Of a stretch of 64,000 nt of DNA, positions 50,636 through 62,289 are shown piece by piece; the first letter of the stretch is position 1; every line of letters begins with the position of its first letter. The notes beneath the pieces were generated by a model that saw only the letters and a program-made list of their open reading frames with translations, did not search any database and had not been told where the DNA came from. The position numbers were made by a program, and so were the translations under genes. The DNA lies in assembly GCA_028551475.1 (NCBI GenBank), contig CM052357.1, positions 17,655,931-17,719,930 of the forward strand. The letters run 5' to 3'. Source of the stretch: Casuarina equisetifolia. Lineage: Eukaryota > Streptophyta > Magnoliopsida > Fagales > Casuarinaceae.

Positions 50636-51008
50636 GCTTTTCATTCCTTATCTGTCACTTATAACCTACAGAAACAAATTTGATTGTTGAAGTGCTTGGT
50701 AGCTTTTTTTACTTTGGGTCCATGAGTGTTAGTTCGACTTAGATTTCTGTTATTCTTAGGCAACCAAAGTTTCTTTACTTTGTAAGCCTATCTAAGTCTT
50801 ACGGGACATTTATCAAAATTATGATCAAAATAATTGTAGAAAGAGCAGTTATTTTCATGCAATGGAATTGAACATTCTTTTTCCTTAAAGAAATGAGTGA
50901 ATGATTTTGATTTATCATTCAATTTATACCCTAGTCTCACCTTATCATATATACCTCTTTGAGAATTTAGAATTATATCTAACATGCAACTACCATTTGT
51001 AAATTTCT

Positions 51009-52508
51009 TTAACAGCAAGTTACTGCATCAAGTTTTGATTTCAAGTCACAGTTTTCTTTTTCTAGTTCACGGACTCTATTCTTAAGATTTTTAGCACATA
51101 CATGTGAATTATTTTCTGCATGTATTTCAATAACAGAGGATGCGTTGACACCACAGAAAGTTTGAGTTCCTATTTGCATGTTTTCAGATTTTCCTTGTTT
51201 TTCATACATATCATTCATACAAGCATCATATTTCATATACGCATTGGCAGAAGTAACAATGTCATCATTTAATGAAATCAAAACATCTTTCTTTTCAGCT
51301 TCATCTCTACATGCAGTAAGTTTTGTGCTTTGTTTATCAATAAAATCAATTTTCTATACATAAGTCAACTGTTTATGTTTTTCATATTTATTTTTTGCTT
51401 TTAACTTTCTGTATTTATCTTTTAATTTATTTGTATATTCAACTAAATCAGAAAATTCAGTTTTTAATCCATAATTTATTTGAAGAAACAGTTCAAAATT
51501 GTTTACCTCATTATTTTCTTCCTCAAGAGTTATTGTTGCGGTTAGGCATAGATGTGTAACCTCTTCTTGAGTTTCTTCATTAGATGAAAAGTTCTCATCA
51601 TCCCAAGTAGCAATCATCGCCTTCTTTTTCTTCTTTCTATTTCTCTTCTTGATCATCGGACAATCAATCTTGATATGTCTTGGTTTCCGACATTCATAGC
51701 ACACATTCTCCCAAGGTTCATTTAATTCTTTTCTCTTATTTTGCCCTATGTTTTTGTTTAAGGTTCTTCTTAGAAATTTTCTAAATCTTCTAGCTATAAA
51801 AGCTACTTTATCATTTTCTGACTCTTCCTCTTCAACCTTTTCAACTTCTACTTTAAGTACAAGTGATCTCCTATTTTCCTTTTCTTTCTCTCTTCTCATA
51901 AGTTGCATTTCATAAGACTTAAGAGAACCTAATAAATCATCTAAGGTCAGCACCTCTAGGTCATGAGCTTCTTCTAGAGCCATCTTTTTAAGATCCCAAC
52001 TCTCAAGTAGGGATACTAACATTTTTCTTACCATTTCCTCATTTGTATAGGTTTTTCCTAGCAATTTAAGTTCAAAAATAATTTCAGTAAATCTACCAAA
52101 CATATCACTAATAGTTTCAGAATCTTTCATAATAAATAATTCATAGTCATGTGTAAGCATATTGACTTTAGAAGACTTTACCTTTTTAGTTCCTTCATAG
52201 ATAACTTATAACTTATTCCAAATTTCTTTACCGGTGGTGCAATAGGATACTTCGTTAAACTCATGTGCTCTAAGACCACTATAGATCATATTCATGGACC
52301 TAGCATTTAACCTCATTACTTTAGCTTCATTTTTTTACCATTCATCAGTTGTTGGTAATGTAATACCCTTCCTAATTACTTGCCAAGCTTCTGGATCTTG
52401 GCCTATTATGAAGACTTGCATTAATTGTTTTCAATGCCTAAAATTAATGCCATTAAACAAGGGAGGTTTGTTAAACCCTGTAACAGCTAACCCTTTATCA
52501 GAAGCCAT
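51009..52508 (-). pseudogene. SIRE-like gag
   Basis: The start ATG at 52508 opens a frame MASDKGLAVTGFNKPPLFNG. Stops interrupt it: TGA for the Trp of the RHW motif near 52413, TAA near 52205. From 52160 to 51354 a long frame carries the UBN2-type Gag core (MLTHDYELFIMKDSETISDM) and a zinc knuckle CYECRKPRHIKIDCP near 51690. The usual Gly before the His is Arg. A lysine-rich and then acidic C-terminal part follows, with coiled-coil-like frames to about 51009. Confidence 0.9.
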
Positions 52509-52551
52509 AATGTGGATCTACTCTAGGATGTTCATCCTTTTAATCAGAAAA

Positions 52552-52567
52552 CCTGGCTCTGATACCA
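52552..52567 (-). other. Primer-binding site of the SIRE-like element
   Basis: On the minus strand TGGTATCAGAGCCAGG lies two bases after the 5' LTR end. It matches the 3' end complement of initiator-Met tRNA used by most plant copia elements. Confidence 0.95.
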
Positions 52568-52569
52568 AT

Positions 52570-54200
52570 TGTTTAGTTTTATGGCTTAACAAAAAAAAGG
52601 GGGTTGAATTGTTCTTGTATCAAAAACTATGCTTTTGTATGATAAAAAAATTCAATCAATTAATTTAACATTTTATATGATAATAAGAAGACAAACAAAA
52701 TTATTTAAGCAAATAAAGAGTAAGAGAATCAACACCCAATTTACCATGGTGGTTCAGCACTCTATCTTAGAGTCCTACATCCACCCTCTTCTCCTTCAAT
52801 CCAACTGATTGAAGTCTCCTTTACTCAACCTAATTAAGAGAATACATTCTCCCTAATCCAAATAATTCCTTCTCAAAGAAATTCTCAAGTCCGAATACAA
52901 ATTTGATGAAAAGATCATATACAATAGCAAATCCCCAAATAATATATTAGTTTATGGGTTATTGCTAATCAGAGGAGCTATTCCAGCATATATATCAAGA
53001 TACAAAACTCCTATCATGAAATCCCCAATTTGAAGAAATTAGGGTTTCGGGTTTTCCTCAAAATTTATGTGTAGTAAATGTTTATAAGTGAAATAAGCAT
53101 ATAAATAATGTTATACAAGCTATGATTGAGTATATAATCAAAGATCAAAGTAGATAATCAAATATCACCAAACCCTTGTGAATCACCAATAGATAAACAA
53201 ACTCGAATCAAATAGTAGGTGAGCTTAAGAGACTTTCTTTACAAAGAGAATGCTTCAAAAAGATGTCAATCATCAAAAGAAAATCTTCATGCACACATCT
53301 CCTTTAAATAAAAGCAGATCTAGGGCCTTTTTTTTGTTAATCAAACCTAAACCATAGCCTTCTTCCCGTTAGGAATAGTAGGCTATCTATCAAATCAGCC
53401 TCATATCAGCCTTCATATTCGAAATCCAACCATTCTGACAGCCTGTCTCCTCTAGATTCCTCCCGTTGAGGTTTCGGCATTTGAGAGAAGTGGAGATAGC
53501 ATTGGGGACGAATGAAGTGGCTAGCAGCTAGGGCAAACTCGTCGAAGGATAAAAGCCTCTTATGTGCTTCTTAAGTGAGACGATGTTATGGCTAAAAGAC
53601 TTCACCGATGGTCAAGACGACACCGTAACAAGGAGGCTCCACTGATGGTCAAGACGACACCATAACAAGGAGTAGGATCTAGGCTAATGTAAGCTTAGGC
53701 CGCACCATATCATCTCAATCCAGCAGCAAGGATCCAGTCCAGTGATGACAAATCCAGCAGATATACACGGTCCGATATCAACAAGGTCCAAAAATATGAT
53801 CTTTTACAAAGTTCATATTTTGGTGTATTTCATATATTGACTTTGAACTAATATCAAGATAGAGTTAATGTCCCTCGTGTTCCTACAATTGCATCAAACC
53901 AAGTATCATATTCCTAAAATAAAATGTATTCAAATATATTATATTTCTTAAGGAAATATTCAAATAATCAATATATTTAAATATTCAAATATTTGAATAT
54001 ATGTCACAAGAACTTTAAGAATATATTTTATGAGGAAATGTAGGAACCCGGTTACTTTATAATATCATTAATTGATATTATAATTTGTACACCTTTTACT
54101 TCCTATAGTTTTGCTTTTTGCACATTTAGAAAAACATATTTTAAGAATTGATATTTACCAGAAAATATTTTTGGTCACAGCAAAACCCTATTTTCCAACA
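52570..54200 (-). repeat. 5' LTR of the SIRE-like element
   Basis: This 1631-bp LTR partners 45626-47154. Its outer terminus is CCAACA, while the inner terminus reads TGTTTAG instead of TGTTGGG. It holds the roughly 95-bp segment absent from the partner and the same 20-bp palindrome at 53981-54000. Confidence 0.93.
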
Positions 54201-54844
54201 GTAATTGCCTTAATAGCATTCAAGACTCCATGAGAAATCATCAACTGCCCTTCAATAGCCTACTCATAGAACAACAACCATTCACTAGAACTAGGCAAGG
54301 AACTCCTTATGGTGACACCTCCAACATCTTATGATGAACAACCTTTCTTTAACTAGGCCAAAATATTATCCTTTATAAAGGTTATTGGGCTAGAAAAAAT
54401 AAGGGTTTGTGAAAGAAAACTATTTCATCCATAACTATATGCTTAAGTTAAGGGTTTGTTAAGTAGGTAATCATTGAAAAGGCTTAGTAGGTTAGTCACC
54501 CCATTGTGATGGTTATAAAAATTAGGATAAATGACTCAAAAAGGGGATACCAAATGGTCATTTAAGTTTGTATGAGACTTTTCCTACCTTTTGCTCCACC
54601 TTAAATGGTCCATAAAATCTTGGACTCAACTTATATTCCCTCCTTAGTGATACTGAGGATTCTTGATAATGTTGTAAACAAAGATAACCTTGGTTTTCCA
54701 TCTCGAACTAAACATCTCATCTCTTGTTGTCATAAAGTTATTTCATATGATTTTGAGTTAATGCTAGTCTTTCCTTTAATCTTTCAAAACCCAATCTTAG
54801 TTGTAAAGGTTCATATCCACTAATTTAACTAATATATCTCCCAC

Positions 54845-56334
54845 TAATAACTAGTTATAGAGTTATTTTATCTATTTTAGACATAAAATAATGCAGTGTT
54901 TATGAGATAACATTTGATTTTTTCTATATTTACTCATATTTTTCTTATTTATGTAGCATGATGAGAGAATAAGGGAAGCCAACCTTTTTTTTGGTAGTTG
55001 TCACATAGGAAGAAAAGGGAAAAAAAAAAAAAAAAGAACAAGTAGAACAAGAAGAAAAGAGAGAAGGAGAAATAGGAAAAATAAAGAGAAAAAGGAAAAA
55101 AAATGGAGGAAATTGGCATAGAAAGTTGAAGACAAGGAAAACAAAAAGAGAGAAAAATGGAAGGCAAATCACACAAAAAAGGAAAGGTGGAAAAGAAAGT
55201 AAAAAGGGAAAGCAAGAAGGAAGAAATTCTTTTTAGTAGATCTGTGCTCTTTTCCCAGCTAGAGAATGAAAATCTACCTAGTCATCATTCATCCTTTCTA
55301 GATACAACAGTTGTTCCTACTTTTAGTTATGGTTGTTATTTTATCCTTCTAGTGCAGCTAATCCGTTTTCTTTTTTAGTAATGATGCGTGGAGGTAGTTC
55401 ACCTATAGACGTAAGTGGTTCTCTAATAGGCTAAAGGCAAAGGGTTTGTGTAGAACATAGTAAGTGCATGACCATGCATTTGCAATGTTCTTTGTTTTAG
55501 ATAAATTCTAGTTTTGCTATAATTTGTAAAAGTTGTGTAAAGATTTCTAGAAGATAAGGCAACATGGTGACAAATGTTCTATTCTTTGACTTAAGAGACA
55601 TTGTTTAATTCCTATTAATTACTCTTGATTTTTGTTCCTTTATGTTTAAATTTTCTTTTGTTAAGGCTATGATGTAATCTAACTATGATAATGGAAATTT
55701 ATGATTTTTTTTGTTTTGCAAGAAATAATATTTATGTGTGTACATGTTATTGTATTTAATGCTTTTAGGTGACTAATCACTACTTGAATAATTTGATGTA
55801 CATGTTTGAGAGTAAGAAGCAATAATTTGTAAATACTTCTTATAATATATAACCATGAATTAATATAAATAATGATATACCATGTTATTTGTGGCTTTTA
55901 ATGATAAAGTGGTCGAAAGATTCATTATAAATTAGGAATGTTCATAAATTCTAATCATTTCTCTTTATTTCAATGTACATAGAGATATATTGATAAACTA
56001 AGTAGGTTTGTTAGACATACATACTATTGTCTTTATAGGCATAAACCTTTAAAATTCATATCTAATGATTATATGGAAATCAAATGCTCTAACTTATTCA
56101 TTGGATTGATTTTACTCATTTAAATTCAACTATTTTTACTTGTGAAATTTTGCTTTGAATAATATAACTTTTAATTCATTCCTAAATATTTTGATTTGTT
56201 AGATAAACTTTAGGGTTAATTCCCTATTAGTATTTATTTATTCTAGTAATCACTAATCTTTATAGGATGATATAATTTCTTATCATTATGTTACTTATTT
56301 GATATATTCTCTTGCATTTAGAATTCTTAGAACA
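54845..56334 (+). repeat. Solo LTR (Athila-like family, opposite orientation) in gypsy integrase
   Basis: The block matches the reverse complement of the LTRs at 39016-40261 and 43976-45270, for example TAGTAATCACTAATCTTTATAGG near 56253. The right end is GAACA. The left end reads TAATAACT, a probable decay of TGATAACT. Flanks are CCCAC (54840-54844) and CCCAA (56335-56339), a target duplication with one change. Its purine-rich tract is at about 55000-55230. Frames there (54945-55215, minus) are low-complexity Phe/Ser strings, not genes. Confidence 0.82.
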
Positions 56335-57023
56335 CCCAATTGTATGCTAATAAAAGGGAGAGCTTTTACAAAGACAACTTCTTATGGGGGCATACCACTA
56401 GCACCTTGTAGATAGATTAATGGTATGACAATATGATGCCCACCACTCTTTTGGTCAATCACCCACAAAATAGTGCAATTACATTTGGAAAATGTTATTA
56501 GCCACTTCGATTTATCCATCTGACTAAGTTTTATTGTAGATGACACATTAAAACTAGTTTCATGAAGCTTGAATAATTCTCACTAGAAAACACTTGCAAA
56601 TGTAGCTCTCCCATTACTTATTATGGTCCTAGCAATTCCATATGTCTTGAAAATGTTCACAAATAGTATTTAAGCTATGGTGCTAGATGAGTAAGTTGTG
56701 TGAAATTGGATTAAAATGTCCAAACTTGGACAATATATCTATAATGACAAAGATAGAAGTTTTACCATAAGAGGCAACCTATCAATGAAATCCATAAAGA
56801 TATCCACCCAAATATGTGTAGAAATTGAAAGAGGTTCAAGAAGGTCGAATGGTGTAAGGTTGCCCCATTTGTGTTGCTAGCATGTTCTACATTGTCTAAC
56901 AAAGCTTTATACATCTTTGCTTACGTGTTTCTAATAAAAAAGAGCTTTAATTCGGTGTAGGGATTTATTATACCCTTTATGTGCTCTATTGTAAAATGCT
57001 TACAATATTATTGGCATGCAATA

Positions 57024-57651
57024 CTATTAGGAATAAAGATCTAAACTTTCCCACTTTGATTAAACCTATAAAAAAATATTGAAACAAAAACAAGAAAAGT
57101 ACTTTGAATCACAAATAAAATACTTAAGCACCACAATCAATATGAGAATTTTTACATGGAAAGCTCCCCTAATGTCTTCACTAAAACTACAAGACTAATC
57201 ATAAAGTCCATCCAAATTTTCACTAAATAAATATTTAGTTATAAGAACAAATTAGGTTTTTAAAAACATCAAAAGGACAAACATCCACTATTCCAATAAT
57301 AATGAAATCTACAGTTAATAGTGAAGAACAAGTTGAAACATCAACATAATGAAGAAATGTTGGAGAAATATCACCCTAATTTTTTATTTAAATGTGTTGG
57401 TGTAGAGAGCTTCAAACAATGATTCAATTATTCAATATAAAGAACAACCAATCTCAAATCTTCTAAGGAAAAATCAACTTAATCAAACCATAAATCAACC
57501 TTAGTCAACCATTTGAAAGACTGCTTTGTAAGGCTTCTAATCAAAATTACTCCTCTCTCTTCTCTTTTTCATAAATGCACACAAAATCTTTTTCTTAATC
57601 CAAGATTAAGGTAACATAACCTTAAAAGACCCAAATTGGGCTAGATTGGCC
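57024..57651. mobile_element. Unclassified 628-bp insertion in gypsy integrase (flanks CAATA)
   Basis: Compared with the relative at 33640-33670, the sequence is interrupted between GGCATGCAATA and AATGATGGTAAGTTTTC. CAATA occurs on both sides (57019-57023 and 57652-57656), consistent with a 5-bp target duplication. The insert is AT-rich. It begins CTATTAGGAATAAAG and ends GGGCTAGATTGGCC, without clear inverted termini or coding potential. It could be a decayed solo LTR of a small element. Confidence 0.6.
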
Positions 57652-60600
57652 CAATAAATGATGGTAAGTTTTCTAATAAATAGATTTGGTTCTTCCAAAA
57701 AATAACCCCATCTCTAAATTCTCAAGGTCCTATAGCCTCTCCTACCTCAATCTTTCTTATTAACGCTTAAGAAAATAAAACATTAATAATCTCTTCTTTT
57801 AATTTCCCTTGCCACAATTGCAAAGGCCTACAAATAGCCTTTAAATTTTACTTCACTTCCCATTGTAATCTTTACTTCTCTTTTCATGATAAGGCAATAG
57901 CTACTCCCATTATTCTTACTTGGCTTATACTCTATGGAGAAGTCCTAGCCCATTAATTTTTCTAGCCACCTTTGTAGAATAAGGGTACTAATATTTTTTC
58001 CAAAAAAAATTTCAACTTCTTTTTATCTTTCCTCACAATGAATTGCTTTCCTAAGAGATTTTAGCACCAACTACTCCCAATATTAAATCATTCATCTCTT
58101 TTTCAAAGGTTGAAAGGGTTTCATTTTTTCCATGTAATGTCTTACTAAAAGAGGATATAAGTCTCTATTCTTGTAAGAACTCTCCCCTCACTTGAAACAC
58201 ATACCTTACACTTTATAATGAAGGGCTTGCTAAAATTACATAGAGTTATGATAGGTGTTCTTGGGAGCATTCTTTTGAAAGTCTAGAAGGCTTTATTTTC
58301 TTGATTGTTCCATCAAAAGCAAGCTTTCTTAATAGTTTGGTCAATGGTTCAATAGACCTCTGATACCCCTTTATAACCACTTAGAATATCTAGTTAGGCC
58401 TAGAAATCCCTTTGACTCCTTTAAATTCTTTGGTTATGGCTAGTGCAATATGTCAACCAACACTCATTCCCCTAAACTAATATGGCAATGAAACTTAACC
58501 AAGTTTGAGCCAAATGCACATTTTTTATTTCTTTACAAACAACTTAACCAATTTTTGGCGAAAGACCTTTTCCAAATGTTTTATGTGATCCAACCAATTC
58601 TCACTAGATATTAAAATGCCATCAAAGAAAACCAACACCGATTTCTAAAGTAGCTCCTTAAAGACTAAATTCATGAAGGATTGAAATGTAAATGGAGCAT
58701 TCACAAGACCAAAATGCATTAGCAAAAACTCATTGATGTCCATGGAAAATCTAAAAAGTAGTTTTTGCAATGTAATTGGTGTTCATACAAATTTAATAAT
58801 AGCAAGACTGTAAATCAATTTGGGGAAAAAAAAAACTTGTGTTGTTTTCAATTCATCTAATATTTGATCAATGCATGGTAAAGGAAACCTATCTTTGATG
58901 GTAGCTGGTAAAGAGCTCAAAAGTGCATCTATAACCTACACCCTCCATCGGTTTTCTTCACTAGTATAACCAGAATAAGATAGGGATTCTTGCTTGGCCT
59001 TATAATTTCTATTGCTAGCGATTCTTCCATTTTGTTTTCTATCTCTACCTTTTGATGATATGTGTACCTATATGGCCTTATAAAATCATTTTACACTTAA
59101 CCTTTGAAAGGGATCTTATAATCATGAAACCTTTCCAATGCTAGGCTTATAGTTCCATTAAAAATACCCTTAAACTAGTCTAGCAGCTTTAAGAATTCCT
59201 CATTTTCCTTGCTTGAGATGCTCTAATTCTTTCCAAGTTCTTTTTCATGCATGGGTCTCCCTAAACTAGTAATAAAGTCCACTAATGGTTCACCTTTTAT
59301 TGCTCAGTACATTATTTCATAAATTTTTGGTGTTAAACCCCTTTTAGTTAGACCAACCTTCCTTTTACAAAAAAAACTCCAATCCACCATGAAGAAATCC
59401 CGTATGATTCTTCCCAAAGAGAGCAACAATTGAGTCCTAAATACCACCTTAAAACTTGTAAGGTTAAAATATAGCAATCCACTGTTAATGGAGTCTTTTG
59501 CATGAGAATACTAACTTTTCTACACAGCCCTTGACCTGCTAGCTTATCAAAACTTGCCACTATCATCATAATATTCCCTTCCCAATATGGCTTCATACCT
59601 AAACTTTGTACTTTACAAAATTGTGTACTACCAAATCAGCCAAAAAGTGCACCATTTTCCCTTTACCTACTACATTGCCCGACATTATCATAGTTCTTGA
59701 AGTTGGTGTTTCATAAATTTACCAAAATCTCAACATGTTCTTCAAATCACCCTTCAATGACTTCCTCACACTTTAATTCTTCTTCTTCCATTTCATAGAA
59801 CCATAAGGCTCATAGTAAAAGAAGTCTTTTACACTTATGTCTTGGAACAAATTTTTCATCACAACTAAAAGCATAATCCTTTTCTCACATTTTCCTTACT
59901 AGTAGACCAAGCTTAGCTATACTTATAGAGGGATTCACTAGTTTCCATGGTATAAAAAAAGTTACCTATTCGTTATGAAACTTGGACTCATATAGATGTG
60001 CCAAACCAATGGTAAAGGCAAGAGTAGATGGTTTCTTGGCTTCAAATTTTATTTTAATGACTTCCTTAAAACCACTAACAAATCCTTCTAATTGTTATTC
60101 AATAAATAGCTTTCCAGTCGTTATAGTAGGCAAGAGTATTGTTTTGATACCAATCTCCTCTATGTGTATTGCACCTTAGTAAGTTCCTCATAAAAGTTCT
60201 AATAATGAAAAGGTCCACACCTTTCCATTAATTCCCTTTCCAATTCTTGCCAAGAAATTTCTCATTATGGTGATAATCTTTGAGTAATTGAAACCATACT
60301 TGGGTGTTATCCCTTAAGTTCCACAATGCAAAGGATACATTATCTTCTTTAAGGGTGTTATGAAACTTAAAGAACTAAGTAGCTCTATTTAACCAACCCA
60401 AATGATTTTCATTCCCATTAAATCTAGGAAAGTAGACCTTGACTATGCAGGATTATATTTTCCCCACAAATGTATTCACCTCAGTGTTTCTTGTTTCCTT
60501 ATCCCCTCCTATCAATTGAGAACACCCTTTGCCATTTGCGTTGGTCTTGTTCCCCTTACCCTTATTCCAAGCGTTAAGGTCAATAGAATTTGCTACACTA

Positions 60601-60704
60601 AATCAGTTAGCTCCCTTGACCTTTTATCTATCCCAACTACATAAGCTTTTATAGAAGCTAAACTTGCATCAGCCATTTCTAGCTTTGATATCAAATAGGT
60701 TTAA

Positions 60705-61309
60705 CAAAATGAGCATTTTCTTTGTTTAGCGTATTGTGATTGTTATGGAAGTTGGGATAAACAACTCAACAGGACCCTAAGCTATTGGCTAAAGGCCCTT
60801 ACCTCCAAAAGTCTCATGGAGGGAGACCCTAAGCTATTGGCTAAAGGCCTCTTACATGACATACTTAATAGTGCGCCATACTTCTTTTCCTAATCTTTGT
60901 TCTTCACCCTAGCACATGGTATACATCGCCAAATTTCACTTCTCACAAGTTGAACCTTAACATGTATATGGCTTGACCAGCATGAGTGATTGAAATTTTG
61001 GCATTATTTGATTGTCACCACAATCTTATCACCCTTGTATAATGATTTGGGCCTATTTTGTAAAGAGCCCTTATGAACTGGCTATAGAGCCCCACGGGCT
61101 GTAGGTGAGGGTTTCATGGACTGTGGGTGATGGGAGAGTTCTTGCTGTTATGAGATGTTGTTTCCTATTTAATAAGAGGATAAGTAAGGGAAAAATAATG
61201 AAAAAATAGGGGACATAGAACATTTTGTTGGTATGAATCTACTTAGTTTCCTTGGTGTTTGAGTGAGTGCGTTTGTGTTATTGTATGTTTGTTCCGTACG
61301 TGAGTGTTG
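60705..61309 (-). repeat. Probable 5' LTR of the long gypsy element
   Basis: It lies directly upstream (minus sense) of the decayed primer site. It includes a 26-bp unit, GACCCTAAGCTATTGGCTAAAGGCCY, present twice (60773-60798 and 60825-60850). Part of it (GTGATTGTTATGGAAGTTGGGATAAA) resembles 54491-54520 beyond the integrase end, as expected if a remnant 3' LTR is there. The outer boundary is not certain. Confidence 0.55.
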
Positions 61310-62289
61310 ATGCAATCTTAGAATCCCCAGCAAAAATCACATTCTGTCTTTGACTACTCTTAACCTCCTACATGTTACATCCATCATGCACCAGTTTTGT
61401 AATTCACAGATAATGGAAGTTGCCGAAAAATATGTATGAGTATTTGTGTAAACATTTTTTTATGTGAGGAAAATTAATTAAGTTTACTTAGCTTCTGCAA
61501 GTTTAAATTCTATTTCCATTCTTGTTTCATAACCACAACTTTTCTGCCATTTGAGATTGGAAATCTTTCACTTTTTCCCATAGAACACTGGATTTCGAAG
61601 CTTTCTACATGATTCACAAGCGATGATAAATCTAATTGAAGGATGATGTTGCAGAAAATAAAATGAACAGATTTCACTTTGCCCCTTAAACTAATACCTG
61701 CTTCCTTAAGGTCTCATAACCCTCTATTTGTCAAGTATAATTATATAAGCTCCATTTCATCAATGTTTAACCTTCTTTTGACCAGAATTGCTGAATCCAC
61801 AGAAGTGGTTCACTATTTTCTTTTGGAAATGTTAAAAATCATAAACATTCAGTAAATGTTCAAGGTAGTGCCTTTGCCAACTGCCTCTACCCACAAACCT
61901 ACACTTTGTTCGGATCGAACTCTTGCACACAAGTTCAAGCAAAACATGTGATTAAGATATGGTAAAATCTTAGGTGACTCGGACACAAAGAATCCCTGCG
62001 TCTATCCACGAACAACAGCACCTAGGATTTTCTGACTCTTTTCTCACTATTTCTGTTACATTTTCTTTTCTATCTCTAGTTTTACGACAGCGTCGGAAAT
62101 AGTTACATTTTCTCTTTTATCTTTAGTTTTACAACAAGGTCCCAATAAAACAATATTGTATACGATCACAAAAAAATGATGATGCATAGACGGGTTTTAT
62201 AATGTTGGAAAATGCCATTCATTAACTTTTTATATTTTTAATGATTTGAATAAAACTTATATATTTAAAAAAATGATGCAATATATAAT
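61310..62289. other. Host spacer upstream of unit C
   Basis: No gene is recognised. About 61320-61460 is related to 32940-33075 and about 62090-62289 to 34605-34790, so the stretch is part of the duplicated host sequence. Unit C keeps about 600 bp here (61460-62090) that units A and B have lost. Two near-identical segments, TTTTCTYTTTTATCTTTAGTTTTAC-like, flank GACAGCGTCGG near 62065-62140. Confidence 0.55.

Larger units (their letters stand above)
45626..54200 (-). mobile_element. SIRE/Maximus-like Ty1/copia element, structurally complete (TSD GTAAT)
   Basis: This 8575-bp element interrupts the VQ pseudogene. It has TGTTGG..CCAACA termini and an exact duplication GTAAT at 45621-45625 and 54201-54205. 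LTRs are 45626-47154 (3' in element sense) and 52570-54200 (5'). A primer site for initiator-Met tRNA (52552-52567) and a purine tract (47155-47170) are both in place. Domains on the minus strand run gag, protease, integrase, RT, RNase H, the copia order. The wording of the RT start ([12 protein letters not shown]) suggests the SIRE/Maximus lineage. About 520 bp lie between RNase H and the 3' LTR, with no envelope-like frame. Stops and active-site changes make it non-autonomous. Confidence 0.93.
42983..54317 (-). pseudogene. VQ-motif gene of unit B, broken and interrupted
   Basis: Host pieces are 42983-43975, 45271-45625 and 54201-54317. They are separated by a solo LTR and a SIRE-like element; the target duplications allow them to be recognised as one gene. 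The VQ motif is visible near 45430-45460, where the sequence encodes a residual ALVQQFI. Disablements are: start codon lost (TTG at the expected ATG near 54292), TAG for Gln near 54260, paired stops for the Gln-Gln pair in both duplicated 3' segments (near 43514 and 43950), and other substitutions. The 3' half is partly triplicated: the 3' UTR and C-terminal region appear in segments 42983-43207, 43208-43591 and 43592-43975. Confidence 0.88.
54318..60704 (-). mobile_element. Long decayed Ty3/gypsy element, minus strand
   Basis: From right to left on the minus strand it reads as follows. A decayed Met-type primer site (TTTGATATCAAAGC near 60690). Gag (NTQVWFQLLKDYHHNEKF near 60260-60310). A protease/linker region near 59340-59600. 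RT with PSKNPYLILVILVKK near 58960 and VLVFFDGILIS near 58620, where the usual catalytic Asp-Asp reads Asp-Gly. RNase H follows. Integrase (56340-57900) includes QPKEWW-like sequence near 56440. The integrase C-terminus reads EYKLSPRFYGPFKVEQKVG near 54570-54630. It is interrupted by a solo LTR (54845-56334) and a 628-bp insert (57024-57651). The fragment at 33080-34600 is a close relative. It separates host units B and C. Confidence 0.82.

Noticed and set aside
52552..52567. tRNA gene signal (TGGTATCAGAGC)
   Set aside because: It is the primer-binding site next to the copia LTR; no tRNA cloverleaf surrounds it.
54945..55215. Phe/Ser-rich hydrophobic frames resembling membrane proteins
   Set aside because: They translate the complement of the purine-rich LTR tract; low complexity only.
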